Position numbers and translations under genes: made by a program. A model generated the notes under the pieces. That model was not told the DNA's origin and did no database searches. It saw only the letters and a list, made by a program, of their open reading frames with translations. A stretch of DNA of 11,377 nucleotides from Deltaproteobacteria bacterium (GTDB taxonomy: Bacteria; Desulfobacterota; Desulfarculia; Adiutricales; Adiutricaceae): assembly GCA_031267005.1 (NCBI GenBank), contig JAIRZX010000175.1, positions 1 to 11,377 of the forward strand. Reading direction: 5' to 3'. This document shows positions 1-6,103 of the stretch, one piece after another (the first letter of the stretch is position 1; each line of letters starts with the position of its first letter).

Positions 1-737
1 GAGGCCCCGCCGTGGTAGTCCAGGGCGAAGGCGCGGGTGGTGAGGGCGCAGGTGTCGGATACCAGCCACCGGTCGGCGTCGAGGGCGAGCGCGTCCTCCC
101 GCTCGGCATGCGCCCTCGCTATCTCCTCCAGGTCCCCGGGCGTGAGCCTCCTCGCCACCTGGTGCTCCTCCCAGTACTCCCGGCCGTACTCCGGCATCCA
201 GACGGTCCCGAGCCTGGCCGCGAGGGCTTCCGCGAGCCTCGTCTTTCCCGTGCCCGGCGCCCCCACCAGCGCGGCGCGGGCCACCAGGTCGCGGTAGACC
301 AGCGGGTCCACGTACCCGCGCCAGGCGTACGGGTCGGCCCTAAGCGCCGTCCCCGAGACGGGCACTAGGGCCCTCGCCATGTCCACGCGCCTGTCCTCGG
401 CCCCCAGCGAGCGGGAGACGTGTTCCCCATAGGCCTCGCTGGAGTAGAAGCGGTCTATCCTCCGCCCCGCCAGGAAGGCCTTCAGGAACCCCTCCTGGAC
501 GAGTTCCGTCTCCCGCGCGTCCCCGCAGTCCTCCGGGCCGCCCCAGGCCTCCAGCACCTCCGCCCGCGGGTAAAGACTCCGGATCCAACCCGCCCTCACC
601 TGGAGCGGCACGCGGGTGAGCGAGCTCCCGTAGGCAACGACGACGAGGCGGTCCACCTCCGCGAGCGCGGTCTTCACGACCAGCTCGTGGCCTCGGTGGA
701 ACGGGGCGAACTTGCCGAGGGTGAGTCCCGTGGTCAT
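1..737 (-). CDS. nadR: NadR-like bifunctional NMN adenylyltransferase / ribosylnicotinamide kinase (partial, C-terminus off the left edge)
   Basis: The first 245 residues are visible. An N-terminal nucleotidyltransferase domain begins MTTGLTLGKFAPFHRGH, with the HxGH motif at residues 14-17 and the matching SGTALR motif (SxTxxR type) near 128-133. A P-loop kinase domain follows, with Walker A GAPGTGKT at 159-166. This order is that of NadR without the N-terminal DNA-binding domain of the enteric protein. The family phosphorylates nicotinamide riboside to NMN and adenylylates NMN to NAD in the cytoplasm. The start is fixed by AAGGAGGAAGCC directly before ATG at 737 and by the motif-bearing N-terminus. 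The gene lies 105 bp downstream of pnuC on the same strand, and the transporter-kinase pairing supports nicotinamide riboside salvage. The kinase domain continues past base 1, so its C-terminus cannot be judged. No frame damage is visible in this part. Confidence 0.9.
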   Translation of the reverse strand, partial: MTTGLTLGKFAPFHRGHELVVKTALAEVDRLVVVAYGSSLTRVPLQVRAGWIRSLYPRAEVLEAWGGPEDCGDARETELVQEGFLKAFLAGRRIDRFYSSEAYGEHVSRSLGAEDRRVDMARALVPVSGTALRADPYAWRGYVDPLVYRDLVARAALVGAPGTGKTRLAEALAARLGTVWMPEYGREYWEEHQVARRLTPGDLEEIARAHAEREDALALDADRWLVSDTCALTTRAFALDYHGGA

Positions 738-781
738 GGCTTCCTCCTTGGGGCTCCGGGCGGTGCCGGAGCTGCCGGCGT

Positions 782-831
782 CCCCGGCGGCGCATCTCCC
801 TGACGCCCCGGCGGCGCCTTTTCAGGGCGCC
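782..831. repeat. pnuC-nadR intercistronic direct repeat and hairpin
   Basis: A 12-bp direct repeat CCCCGGCGGCGC occurs at 782-793 and 806-817. A perfect 6-bp stem GGCGCC (813-818 and 826-831) encloses a 7-nt loop, 12 bases beyond the pnuC stop. On the transcribed (minus) strand the hairpin has no downstream U tract, so it does not look like an intrinsic terminator. A processing or stability element between pnuC and nadR is possible, but so is chance in GC-rich DNA. Confidence 0.4.
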
Positions 832-842
832 AGGGCGGCGGC

Positions 843-1598
843 TCAACAGGCCGGCGCCTCGGCCACGCCTCCGGAAGTCAGCGTCGCGTCGGCGCGGGCC
901 CCGGCGTTCCAGACTCGCCAGCCGTAGACGGCGTTTACGAGGTAGGCCGACCACATGACGACCATCACGGCGCCCTCCTGGCTGCCGGCTGCGGCCCTCG
1001 CGGACCACATGGCCACGGTGAGGACGTCAAGGGTGACGTAGAGCTGCCACTGCTCGCGGTAGCGCCAGATCATGAGCATGGTGGTCGCGATTGACAGCAC
1101 GTTCGTGGCGGCGTCCACGTACGGCGTGTTCTGGGTCGGGATCATAGCCAGGAACGCCCCCAGCGCCGCCGTGCAGGCAGCGGTCGCCGTCCACATCAGG
1201 GCCGCTTCCGCCCCGCCGAGCCGGCGCATCCGCACCCTGGAGCCCGCAAGGTTCTTCCGCCAGACCAGGATGCCCACTGCGGCCATGGGGGCGAAGAACA
1301 GGAGGTTAAGGCCCGCCTCCCCGTAAAGGCCGTTCCAGACGGAGATGATTCCGTAGCCCACGCAGTTGTAGATGCCGACGGCGTAGTTGAGTATGTGGCC
1401 CTTGGCTGCGAGCACGACGCAGAGGATCCCGCAGAGGTTAACCGAGAGCGCGAAGGGGCCGCTCTCGAAATGGAGCGCAACGGCGGCGGCGACGGCTCCG
1501 AAGGTCAGGAGCCAGGCCAGCTCGTATGGTTTCCAGCCGACGGTTAGCCACGAGGCGAGGGAGGCCGCGAGTCGGGGCGATGTAGCCGTCGGTCCCAC
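843..1598 (-). CDS. pnuC: PnuC-family nicotinamide riboside transporter
   Basis: A 251-residue, very hydrophobic inner-membrane protein, about the usual PnuC length, with roughly seven membrane-spanning stretches. Family features include NLCGILCVVLAAKGHILNYA (54-73), the following NCVGYG segment, and the signature WRYREQWQLY (178-187) near the C-terminal half. PnuC proteins carry out facilitated uptake of nicotinamide riboside, which is trapped by cytoplasmic phosphorylation. That fits the NadR-like kinase encoded just downstream. The start is GTG at 1598, with a GGGAG-type weak Shine-Dalgarno. An in-frame TGA lies about 45 bases upstream, so no longer start is possible. The first 55 bases overlap the end of the preceding small ORF in another frame, suggesting coupled translation. 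The stop is TGA. Membership of an NrtR-controlled operon is inferred from context. Confidence 0.9.
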   Translation of the reverse strand: MGPTATSPRLAASLASWLTVGWKPYELAWLLTFGAVAAAVALHFESGPFALSVNLCGILCVVLAAKGHILNYAVGIYNCVGYGIISVWNGLYGEAGLNLLFFAPMAAVGILVWRKNLAGSRVRMRRLGGAEAALMWTATAACTAALGAFLAMIPTQNTPYVDAATNVLSIATTMLMIWRYREQWQLYVTLDVLTVAMWSARAAAGSQEGAVMVVMWSAYLVNAVYGWRVWNAGARADATLTSGGVAEAPAC

Positions 1599-1879
1599 AG
1601 TCGGCTCTCCCGGTGGCGCCGGTCCGCCCCGGCGCGGTCATGACCCGCTCCCGGGCCGGGGAGTCCACCCGGCCCGGAAAACTCGCGGGACGCTTCGTCA
1701 TGGATGTCGGCCAGCGCCGCAACCTTGATGTCGGCCGTAAGGTTGGAGATGTCCTCCGCGAGTGTCGCGGGAGCGCTTGCCGACCTGGCCGCCGGGATGC
1801 GGTCCGTCTGGGCGGGGATGACGGCCGGAAGGGCCGCGGGGACGGAGGTCGGCCCGGCCGCTGGCTCAAAAGTGGTCAC
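1544..1879 (-). CDS. Small Ala/Pro-rich hypothetical protein between nrtR and pnuC
   Basis: A 111-residue ORF I do not recognise. It starts with GTG at 1879 inside the last codons of nrtR (GTGACCACTTTTGA contains both start and stop). It is preceded by a strong AGGAGG about 9 bases upstream, which is the best argument that it is translated. Residues 1-40 are rich in Ala, Pro, Thr and Ser (probably disordered). Residues 40-67 (ATLAEDISNLTADIK...) look like a charged amphipathic helix. From about residue 70 the sequence turns Gly/Arg/Asp-rich and low in hydrophobics, like out-of-frame GC-rich DNA. Either the protein really ends in such a tail or a frame change lies near 1670. Its end overlaps the pnuC start by 55 bp. 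It could be a real coupled small protein or a degraded gene. Confidence 0.45.
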   Translation of the reverse strand: MTTFEPAAGPTSVPAALPAVIPAQTDRIPAARSASAPATLAEDISNLTADIKVAALADIHDEASREFSGPGGLPGPGAGHDRAGADRRHRESRLWDRRLHRPDSRPPSPRG

Positions 1880-2699
1880 GGTGCGTTCCTCCTCGGTATC
1901 TGTACATCATGGCGGGCCTGAACTTTCTCGGCGCGGCGAGCTCGCCGGTGGGCTCGATCCTCCCCGCCATCTTTTTTTGGAAGGCCGGGGCCAGGAGCTT
2001 CGTGCCCAGGATCGCCTCATAAACCGCCATGAGACGGCTCAGGGTGAACTTCTCGGGCATCAGCGTGAAGGCCAGATCCGTCCAGTCAATCTTGCTCCTG
2101 AGCCGGGCGACAGCAGCGAGGGCCACGTCCGCGTGGTCGAAGGCCATGGGGGAGGGGCCTGACGCGCGCTGGGACGTCCGGACTATGCGGACCTCCGTCC
2201 TCGTCTCGGCGGCCAGGGGCACTTCCAGAGCCTCGGGGGGGGCCCGAGGGCGAGAAGCGCCCCCCCTCGTCCAGCGCCACCGAGAACCACGCGGCCTCAC
2301 CTGCGGAAGGGTCTCGGGGGGGGGCAGGGGGGTCCGGTCCAAGAGGGCCATGCAGGCGCAACTCACGGCCCGGCACCTGGGGTCGCGGCCGGGATCCCCG
2401 AATGTGTAGAGTTGCTCGAGGTACAGATCTGCGAGGCCGGTCTTTTTCAGGATCACCCGGCGTACGGCCTCCTCCAGGCTCTCCCCGGGCCCCAGGAATC
2501 CGCCGGGGAGCGACCAGCGCCCTTTGAAGGGCGGCTCCGTCCTCCTGACCAAGAGCAACTTCAGGCGGGGGGTGTCCAGCATGCGAACGGGATCCTCCTA
2601 TGCCTCCATCTCCACGCCGAAGAGGGCCGCGTCCATGGTCACCTACAGTAGCTCGAAGTCGGATGCCCGGTATCCCTCCAGAAATTCCCTGTCGTCCAT
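1866..2699 (-). pseudogene. nrtR: NrtR-type Nudix-related transcriptional regulator of NAD metabolism, disrupted
   Basis: From ATG at 2699 the frame reads MDDREFLEGYRASDFELL, then TAG (2645-2643), then VTMDAALFGVEMEA, then TAG (2600-2598). From ATG 2582 the same frame continues MLDTPRLKLLLVRR and stays open to TGA at 1866. A Nudix-like domain follows (PFKGRWSLPGGFLGPGESLEE). The C-terminal winged-helix part (FTLSRLMAVYEAILG ... EPTGEL ... YRYRG) is characteristic of NrtR. Between about 2324 and 2235 the family-like residues (GEAAWFSVALDEGGRF) lie in another frame. The shift out fits the G9 run at 2316-2324, and the return fits C7 (2260-2266) or G8 (2235-2242). The Nudix box is degenerate (RVILKKTGL where REUxEExGU is expected), as in non-catalytic NrtR regulators. 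NrtR proteins bind ADP-ribose and regulate NAD genes. A downstream restart at ATG 2582, with GGAGGA about 9 bases before it, would lose the first beta strand. Homopolymer sequencing errors could explain the shifts but not the TAGs. Confidence 0.75.
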
Positions 2700-2760
2700 G
2701 AGCCACCACCCCGGCGGTCCGATCCGCCTACGCGCCGTCGACCGTTGAAGCTTAAATCTT

Positions 2761-2796
2761 ATTATATGATAGTTAATAACTAATAGTTTTTAACTA
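2761..2796 (-). promoter_or_regulatory. Candidate nrtR-pnuC-nadR promoter with tandem palindromic operator
   Basis: On the minus strand a perfect TATAAT (-10, bases 2766-2761) lies about 60 bases upstream of the nrtR ATG. Immediately upstream of it are two palindromes. TAGTTAATAACTA (2770-2782) is perfect around one central base. TAGTTTTTAACTA (2784-2796) has one mismatched pair. They repeat every 14 bp and cover the -35/spacer region, where a bound regulator would affect RNA polymerase. No good -35 hexamer is visible, as expected if a regulator contributes. NrtR genes are often autoregulated with the NAD genes they control. That this is the NrtR operator is inference. Confidence 0.55.
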
Positions 2797-3007
2797 ATCG
2801 GATGTTACTCTTTCTCGTGAAGCCTGTCAACCTGTTTTTTGGGGTGAGCTTGCCCCCCCCTTATTTCTTGGCACTATTGTCCCCTATAATTAGCACTCCT
2901 TGGTAACTTGAAATCCCGTAAGTTGTTGTAACTGCTAAACCTTTTTTTGTGAATAAGTCAGGTATAGGTGTTCCATTTTAGTTAATCGTATATACTATAT
3001 GTAGATG
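2797..3007. other. AT-rich intergenic DNA between the divergent nrtR operon and the AAA-ATPase gene
   Basis: This part of the 460-bp divergent intergenic region holds no credible gene. The longest reading from an ATG is about 34 codons, with no ribosome-binding site. It contains a C8 run (2853-2860), one TGTCCCC motif (2878-2884) and T-rich tracts. Base composition changes abruptly from GC-rich to AT-rich at about 2740, marking the left edge of the AT-rich segment. Confidence 0.5.
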
Positions 3008-3036
3008 TTGAAAGAACTAAGAATTTAATTTAGTAT
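3008..3036 (+). promoter_or_regulatory. Candidate sigma-70-type promoter for the AAA-ATPase/nuclease gene
   Basis: TTGAAA (3008-3013) and TAGTAT (3031-3036) are separated by exactly 17 bases, a good housekeeping-type promoter. It predicts a start near 3043 and a leader of about 117 nt before the ATG at 3160. Confidence 0.5.
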
Positions 3037-3100
3037 GCGTTCACGGGAGGCTCCTCACTTCCTGGGTTTAATTCAAGTAAATTAGGATTTCATTCGTGAC

Positions 3101-3113
3101 GGGACACCGTCCC
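3101..3113 (+). promoter_or_regulatory. Small hairpin in the leader of the AAA-ATPase/nuclease gene
   Basis: GGGAC (3101-3105) and GTCCC (3109-3113) form a perfect 5-bp stem with a 3-nt loop, about 47 bases before the start codon. There is no following T run, so it is not a terminator. Any regulatory role is speculative. Confidence 0.3.
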
Positions 3114-3159
3114 TCGGTCGATCGGATTTAGGCTTGGCATAACACCGAAGGAGGCAGGT

Positions 3160-4998
3160 ATGACAAACCCGGACAGTCCGGTTATCCCGGATATAGGCAT
3201 CAACATAGCCAACTTTTCAGTATTGAGAAACGAAGGTTACGTTTACGTGGACAAGACAGAATTCGTCCACGAAATTCTTACCGGCCCACGCCGACGCCTT
3301 TTTCTTTCACGCCCCAGACGGTTCGGCAAGACGCTTCTGATTGACACCCTGGAAGATGCCGCAGCCGGAAGGAAAGAACTTTTTTCCGGACTCGCGATAG
3401 ACAGGTTACGCAAGGGTGCCGAGTGGCCCCGTTCTCACGTGCTGAGGATCAGCATGAACGCTTTCGGGGACGCCCCGTCCTCGCTGGACCTAAACCTTGC
3501 CACATACCTTCAACTTTTCGCAAAAGCCAGAGGGTTCGCTATCAAGGAAAGGAACTCTGCTTTCAGCCTCCTCGAAACTATAGATACCCTTTACTGGAAT
3601 TATGCGGATATCCCGATAGTTACTCCGGGTATCCGAACTAAAGATGGTCTGGCCGCTGACAGGGGCGAGATAATTGTGCTGATCGACGAATACGACGCGC
3701 CCATTGTGAACAACCTGACGGATCCGGCCAGTCTTGAAGTCGCGAAAAAGACACTACACGGATTCTACAATGCTATGAAATCATGCGAAAACATGATAGA
3801 TCGTATTTTCATTACCGGAATTACAAAATTTTCCCAATTGTCCTTGTTTTCTGCTATGAACAATATTATGGATATCTCTTTTGAATCAGAATACGCGACA
3901 ATATGCGGATTCACTATCGATGAAATCATCAAATACTATTCCCCTCATCTCGATGCCGCTTTGGCTAAGTTCCGAAACGTAATGGAATTTGGTCCGCACT
4001 TCACCCGAGATTTACTAATTGAAAGTATCGCCGATCATTACGACGGGTACAGCTGGAACGGCGTGGATCATGTGCTCAATCCCTTATCGTTGCAATATTT
4101 TCTTTTCAAACATATTTTTGACAATTATTGGATTCGTTCCGGGGCAATGAATTTCCTGAATCAAATGAATGTCAGGGATGATATTTTTTCCAAAGTTTTC
4201 AAAGGAGAGATACAATTTAGCGGTAGCGGTGATATCCAGGACGCTGGAAACGCCGAGCCGGTAGCACTGATGTTACAGGCAGGCTATCTTACCGTACGCA
4301 AGAGACAGGTGTCAGACAAGGTTTCCCAGCTTTATCTTGCTGTGCCGAACAAAGAAGTCAGCATGGCTATAGTTAGTAATTTCGTCAAAACCCGCGTTAT
4401 CCCGTTAATTTCCTCAGGCAATGATATTTTCACACTCGAACGATGCAGAGAATTCTGCTCCTTTTTCTGCCAAGGGCAATTATCCCGAGCCGAGGAGCTT
4501 TTGCAATCTTTCCTTACCGTGATACCCTACACTTTACATCTTGAAATGGAATCGTTTTACCACGTCTTTCTGTTGACCATATTCAAGATGTGCGATTTTA
4601 TAACCCTGCCTGAACGTGAAATAGCTCAAGGGAATATCGATTTAGTGATCAGTTCTTCCGAACACGGTTACATGGTGACGGAAATGAAATACGCGAAATC
4701 GGACAACGCGTCAACCGATAGGCCCGTCGTCTCCGATTCGCCGCCGGGAACTATAATTTCCGGAAAGGACAACAGGAAACTCGATTACTGCATCAAAGCA
4801 GCTTTCAAGCAGATCATAGAAAAAGAATACCTCCTGCCTTACGTCGGCAATCCAAATCCGGTTCACGCAGTAGCTGTAGCCGTTTGCGGCAGGAACCGTG
4901 TGAGGATCAGAAGCTTGTCCGCCGAAGAACTCATCCAGAGGTCGCACGAATTTCTCAGATTGGAGGATGGTCAGGAAGACCAGCATACTTGCCACTGA
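3160..4998 (+). CDS. AAA-ATPase-like protein with C-terminal PD-(D/E)XK nuclease domain
   Basis: A 612-residue protein of the AAA-ATPase-like plus PD-(D/E)XK nuclease family. Features in order: the short N-terminal signature GINIANFSVLRNEGYVYVDK (13-32); RPRRFGKTLL (51-60), the Walker A equivalent; IIVLIDEYDAPI (171-182), Walker B; GITKFSQLSLFS (220-231); CGFT (249-252) and HYDGYSWNG (293-301), both typical of the family. The C-terminal nuclease core has D492 (GNIDLVI) and E506/K508 (VTEMKYAK), then the usual helix ending FKQIIEKEY. The start has a strong AAGGAGG 8 bases upstream of ATG. The length is slightly above typical. Base composition is much less GC-rich than in the NAD operon or autotransporter, indicating transfer. 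The cellular function of the family is poorly established; nuclease activity is predicted from motifs, and a role in mobile-element conflict or defence is inference. Confidence 0.88.
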   Translation: MTNPDSPVIPDIGINIANFSVLRNEGYVYVDKTEFVHEILTGPRRRLFLSRPRRFGKTLLIDTLEDAAAGRKELFSGLAIDRLRKGAEWPRSHVLRISMNAFGDAPSSLDLNLATYLQLFAKARGFAIKERNSAFSLLETIDTLYWNYADIPIVTPGIRTKDGLAADRGEIIVLIDEYDAPIVNNLTDPASLEVAKKTLHGFYNAMKSCENMIDRIFITGITKFSQLSLFSAMNNIMDISFESEYATICGFTIDEIIKYYSPHLDAALAKFRNVMEFGPHFTRDLLIESIADHYDGYSWNGVDHVLNPLSLQYFLFKHIFDNYWIRSGAMNFLNQMNVRDDIFSKVFKGEIQFSGSGDIQDAGNAEPVALMLQAGYLTVRKRQVSDKVSQLYLAVPNKEVSMAIVSNFVKTRVIPLISSGNDIFTLERCREFCSFFCQGQLSRAEELLQSFLTVIPYTLHLEMESFYHVFLLTIFKMCDFITLPEREIAQGNIDLVISSSEHGYMVTEMKYAKSDNASTDRPVVSDSPPGTIISGKDNRKLDYCIKAAFKQIIEKEYLLPYVGNPNPVHAVAVAVCGRNRVRIRSLSAEELIQRSHEFLRLEDGQEDQHTCH

Positions 4999-5337
4999 GC
5001 GGAGGAACGGCTACGTACTGCACGGCGCTGGGAAGGACATTAACGCCCCGGACCGGTATCTGCAATCCCAGCGGGACATCCAGCCAGTTCGTCGCGACGG
5101 ATATCAACCCGGGGACAGAGACACCCATGACGTGCCAGAGGAAAAATTTTTTAGAGTTTCAGTATTTATCAGACAGGATACGCAGTCAATATATCCCTAA
5201 AAATTCAAATTTTAACAGTGCCGCGATATAATGATGTTTCGATAATATAAACTTCCTTGTCAATAGAGTACTTAGTTATCTGCTCGGTTTCAACTAGGCT
5301 TTGCACACAGTCCGAATCGTTGTTATTCAAACATTTT
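4999..5337. other. Non-coding or relic DNA downstream of the AAA-ATPase/nuclease gene
   Basis: No confident gene here. Bases 4999-5150 are more GC-rich than what follows. On the minus strand they carry a 57-codon reading frame (ATG 5128 to TGA 4955) with a hydrophobic, protein-like pattern (MGVSVPGLISVATNWLDV at its start). It has no convincing ribosome-binding site and overlaps the end of the AAA gene by 44 bp. From about 5150 to 5337 the DNA is AT-rich without coding signals. A GGGGACA motif occurs at 5111-5117. No intrinsic terminator is evident after the AAA gene. Confidence 0.4.
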
Positions 5338-5487
5338 TTAAATGTAGTAAAATCCTCTTGCGAAGTATCCAAGGGTGCTTGTGCCTTTAGTCTTTATGTC
5401 ATATTGGGCGAGCAAGGTAGTTGATGACATAAAGACGGCGGCCATTATGATCATGACAAGGGAAAGTAAAAAGGGTAGGTGCTTCAT
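5338..5487 (-). CDS. Short signal-peptide-bearing ORF (small secreted peptide or truncated gene start)
   Basis: A 49-residue ORF starting MKHLPFLLSLVMIIMAAVFM and ending in ARGFYYI. The N-terminus has a basic residue, a long hydrophobic core and an Ala/Ser-rich segment ending TTLLAQ, as expected of a Sec signal peptide. Only about 20 residues would remain after cleavage. The chosen ATG at 5487 has AAAGG about 8 bases upstream; an in-frame ATG at 5502 would add five residues but has a poor site. It may be the surviving start of a decayed exported-protein gene, since nothing continues it in any frame. A 13-bp inverted repeat lies inside it (5390-5402 and 5424-5436). No family is recognised. Confidence 0.4.
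   Translation of the reverse strand: MKHLPFLLSLVMIIMAAVFMSSTTLLAQYDIKTKGTSTLGYFARGFYYI
5390..5436. repeat. Perfect 13-bp inverted repeat
   Basis: GTCTTTATGTCAT (5390-5402) and ATGACATAAAGAC (5424-5436) are exact reverse complements separated by 21 bases. They lie within the small signal-peptide ORF. No T run follows on either strand, so a terminator is unlikely. Confidence 0.6.
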
Positions 5488-5635
5488 GGTAATGCCTTTC
5501 ATGCTTTAAGAGATAGGAGCCGTTTCCGGCTAGGCTTAACCTACCACCCGGCCCCTGCGCAGTCAAGCTAAGCTTGCTAATCTGATTTACGGATGCAACA
5601 GATATCCTCCACGGAAGCAGATTTAAAAGATGCTG

Positions 5636-5862
5636 TCAGCAACCCACCACGTGTACAGTATTTTTACCGCAATTAACAGTTTCACAAAAAATTTTATCTT
5701 CCCATTTCTTATTGAAATCCTTGTCAAAGATGAGCAGGCATATCCTTCTGAAGACCCGCATTTGTCCATATAACCTAACAGCTGATCAATGCTTTTCTTT
5801 CGGCTCATGTTACCTTTGATCTTCAATTCCAGGTATAGTTCAGGCCATTGTAACCAACGCAT
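5636..5862 (-). pseudogene. C-terminal remnant of a PD-(D/E)XK nuclease-type AAA protein, frameshifted
   Basis: Read from 5862, the frame gives MRWLQWPELYLELKIKG, then a helix ending QLLGYMDKCGSSEGY. A frame change at about 5738-5741 leads to CLLIFDKDFNKKWEDKIF and a C-terminus ending NTVHVVGC before TGA at 5636. The E-L-K strand, the QLxxYxD helix, the EGYLLIFD strand and the terminal VVGC match the C-terminal nuclease domain found on many bacterial AAA-type proteins. Everything upstream (ATPase domain and the first nuclease strand) is missing. The homology stops exactly at 5861, where a copy of the 18-bp repeat begins, suggesting truncation by a repeat-mediated insertion or deletion. The ATG at 5862 lies at that junction and is probably fortuitous. 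It is not a fragment of the neighbouring 612-residue gene, whose C-terminus differs. Confidence 0.75.
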
Positions 5863-6068
5863 GACGCCGCCGCAATAAATCAGCCCGGCTGAACTTGAGC
5901 GGTTTGACACCGCGTTCCTGTCAAAAATAGGCGATTGTTGCCTCAAAGTAATAGACCAACAACTTGCTATAGTTCATCTAAATTAATAAAAGATATCATT
6001 CTGCACTATTATGTTCTAAGTCTTCGGCATAACCACCTGTCCCCACCGAATTATTGCGGCGGCGTCAT
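5861..6068. repeat. 18-bp inverted repeat pair bounding about 208 bp (MITE- or REP-like)
   Basis: TTATTGCGGCGGCGTCAT occurs on the plus strand at 6051-6068 and, as an exact reverse complement, at 5861-5878. Just inside the left copy are two small hairpins: TCAGCC-C-GGCTGA (5880-5892) and GCGGT-TTGAC-ACCGC (5899-5913). No coding frame is convincing inside, and I see no clear target-site duplication. The structure resembles a small non-autonomous element or repeat cluster; no transposase is encoded in the window. Confidence 0.6.
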
Positions 6069-6103
6069 ATATTGCGGCGGCGTCATATTATGTCCCCGCC
6101 GAA
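6038..6103. repeat. Composite repeat: exact 18-bp tandem duplication flanked by 13-bp direct repeats
   Basis: ATTGCGGCGGCGTCATAT occurs twice head to tail (6053-6070 and 6071-6088) without mismatch. It is flanked by TGTCCCCACCGAA (6038-6050) and TGTCCCCGCCGAA (6091-6103), which differ at one base. The tandem unit is the same sequence as the right arm of the inverted repeat pair. This looks like recent duplication within a repeat family. Confidence 0.75.

Noticed and set aside
813..831. Hairpin after pnuC as an intrinsic terminator
   Set aside because: On the transcribed strand no U tract follows the stem, and nadR lies directly downstream with a strong ribosome-binding site.
2598..2645. Pyrrolysine-encoding TAG as the simple explanation for nrtR
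   Set aside because: Nothing in the window encodes Pyl machinery, NrtR is not a known Pyl protein, and the same gene also has frame changes. Decay is the simpler reading, so I kept recoding only as something to test.
2889..2900. ATTAGCACTC resembles one half of a CIRCE heat-shock operator
   Set aside because: The complementary GAGTGCTAA half is absent at the required spacing, and no chaperone gene is nearby.
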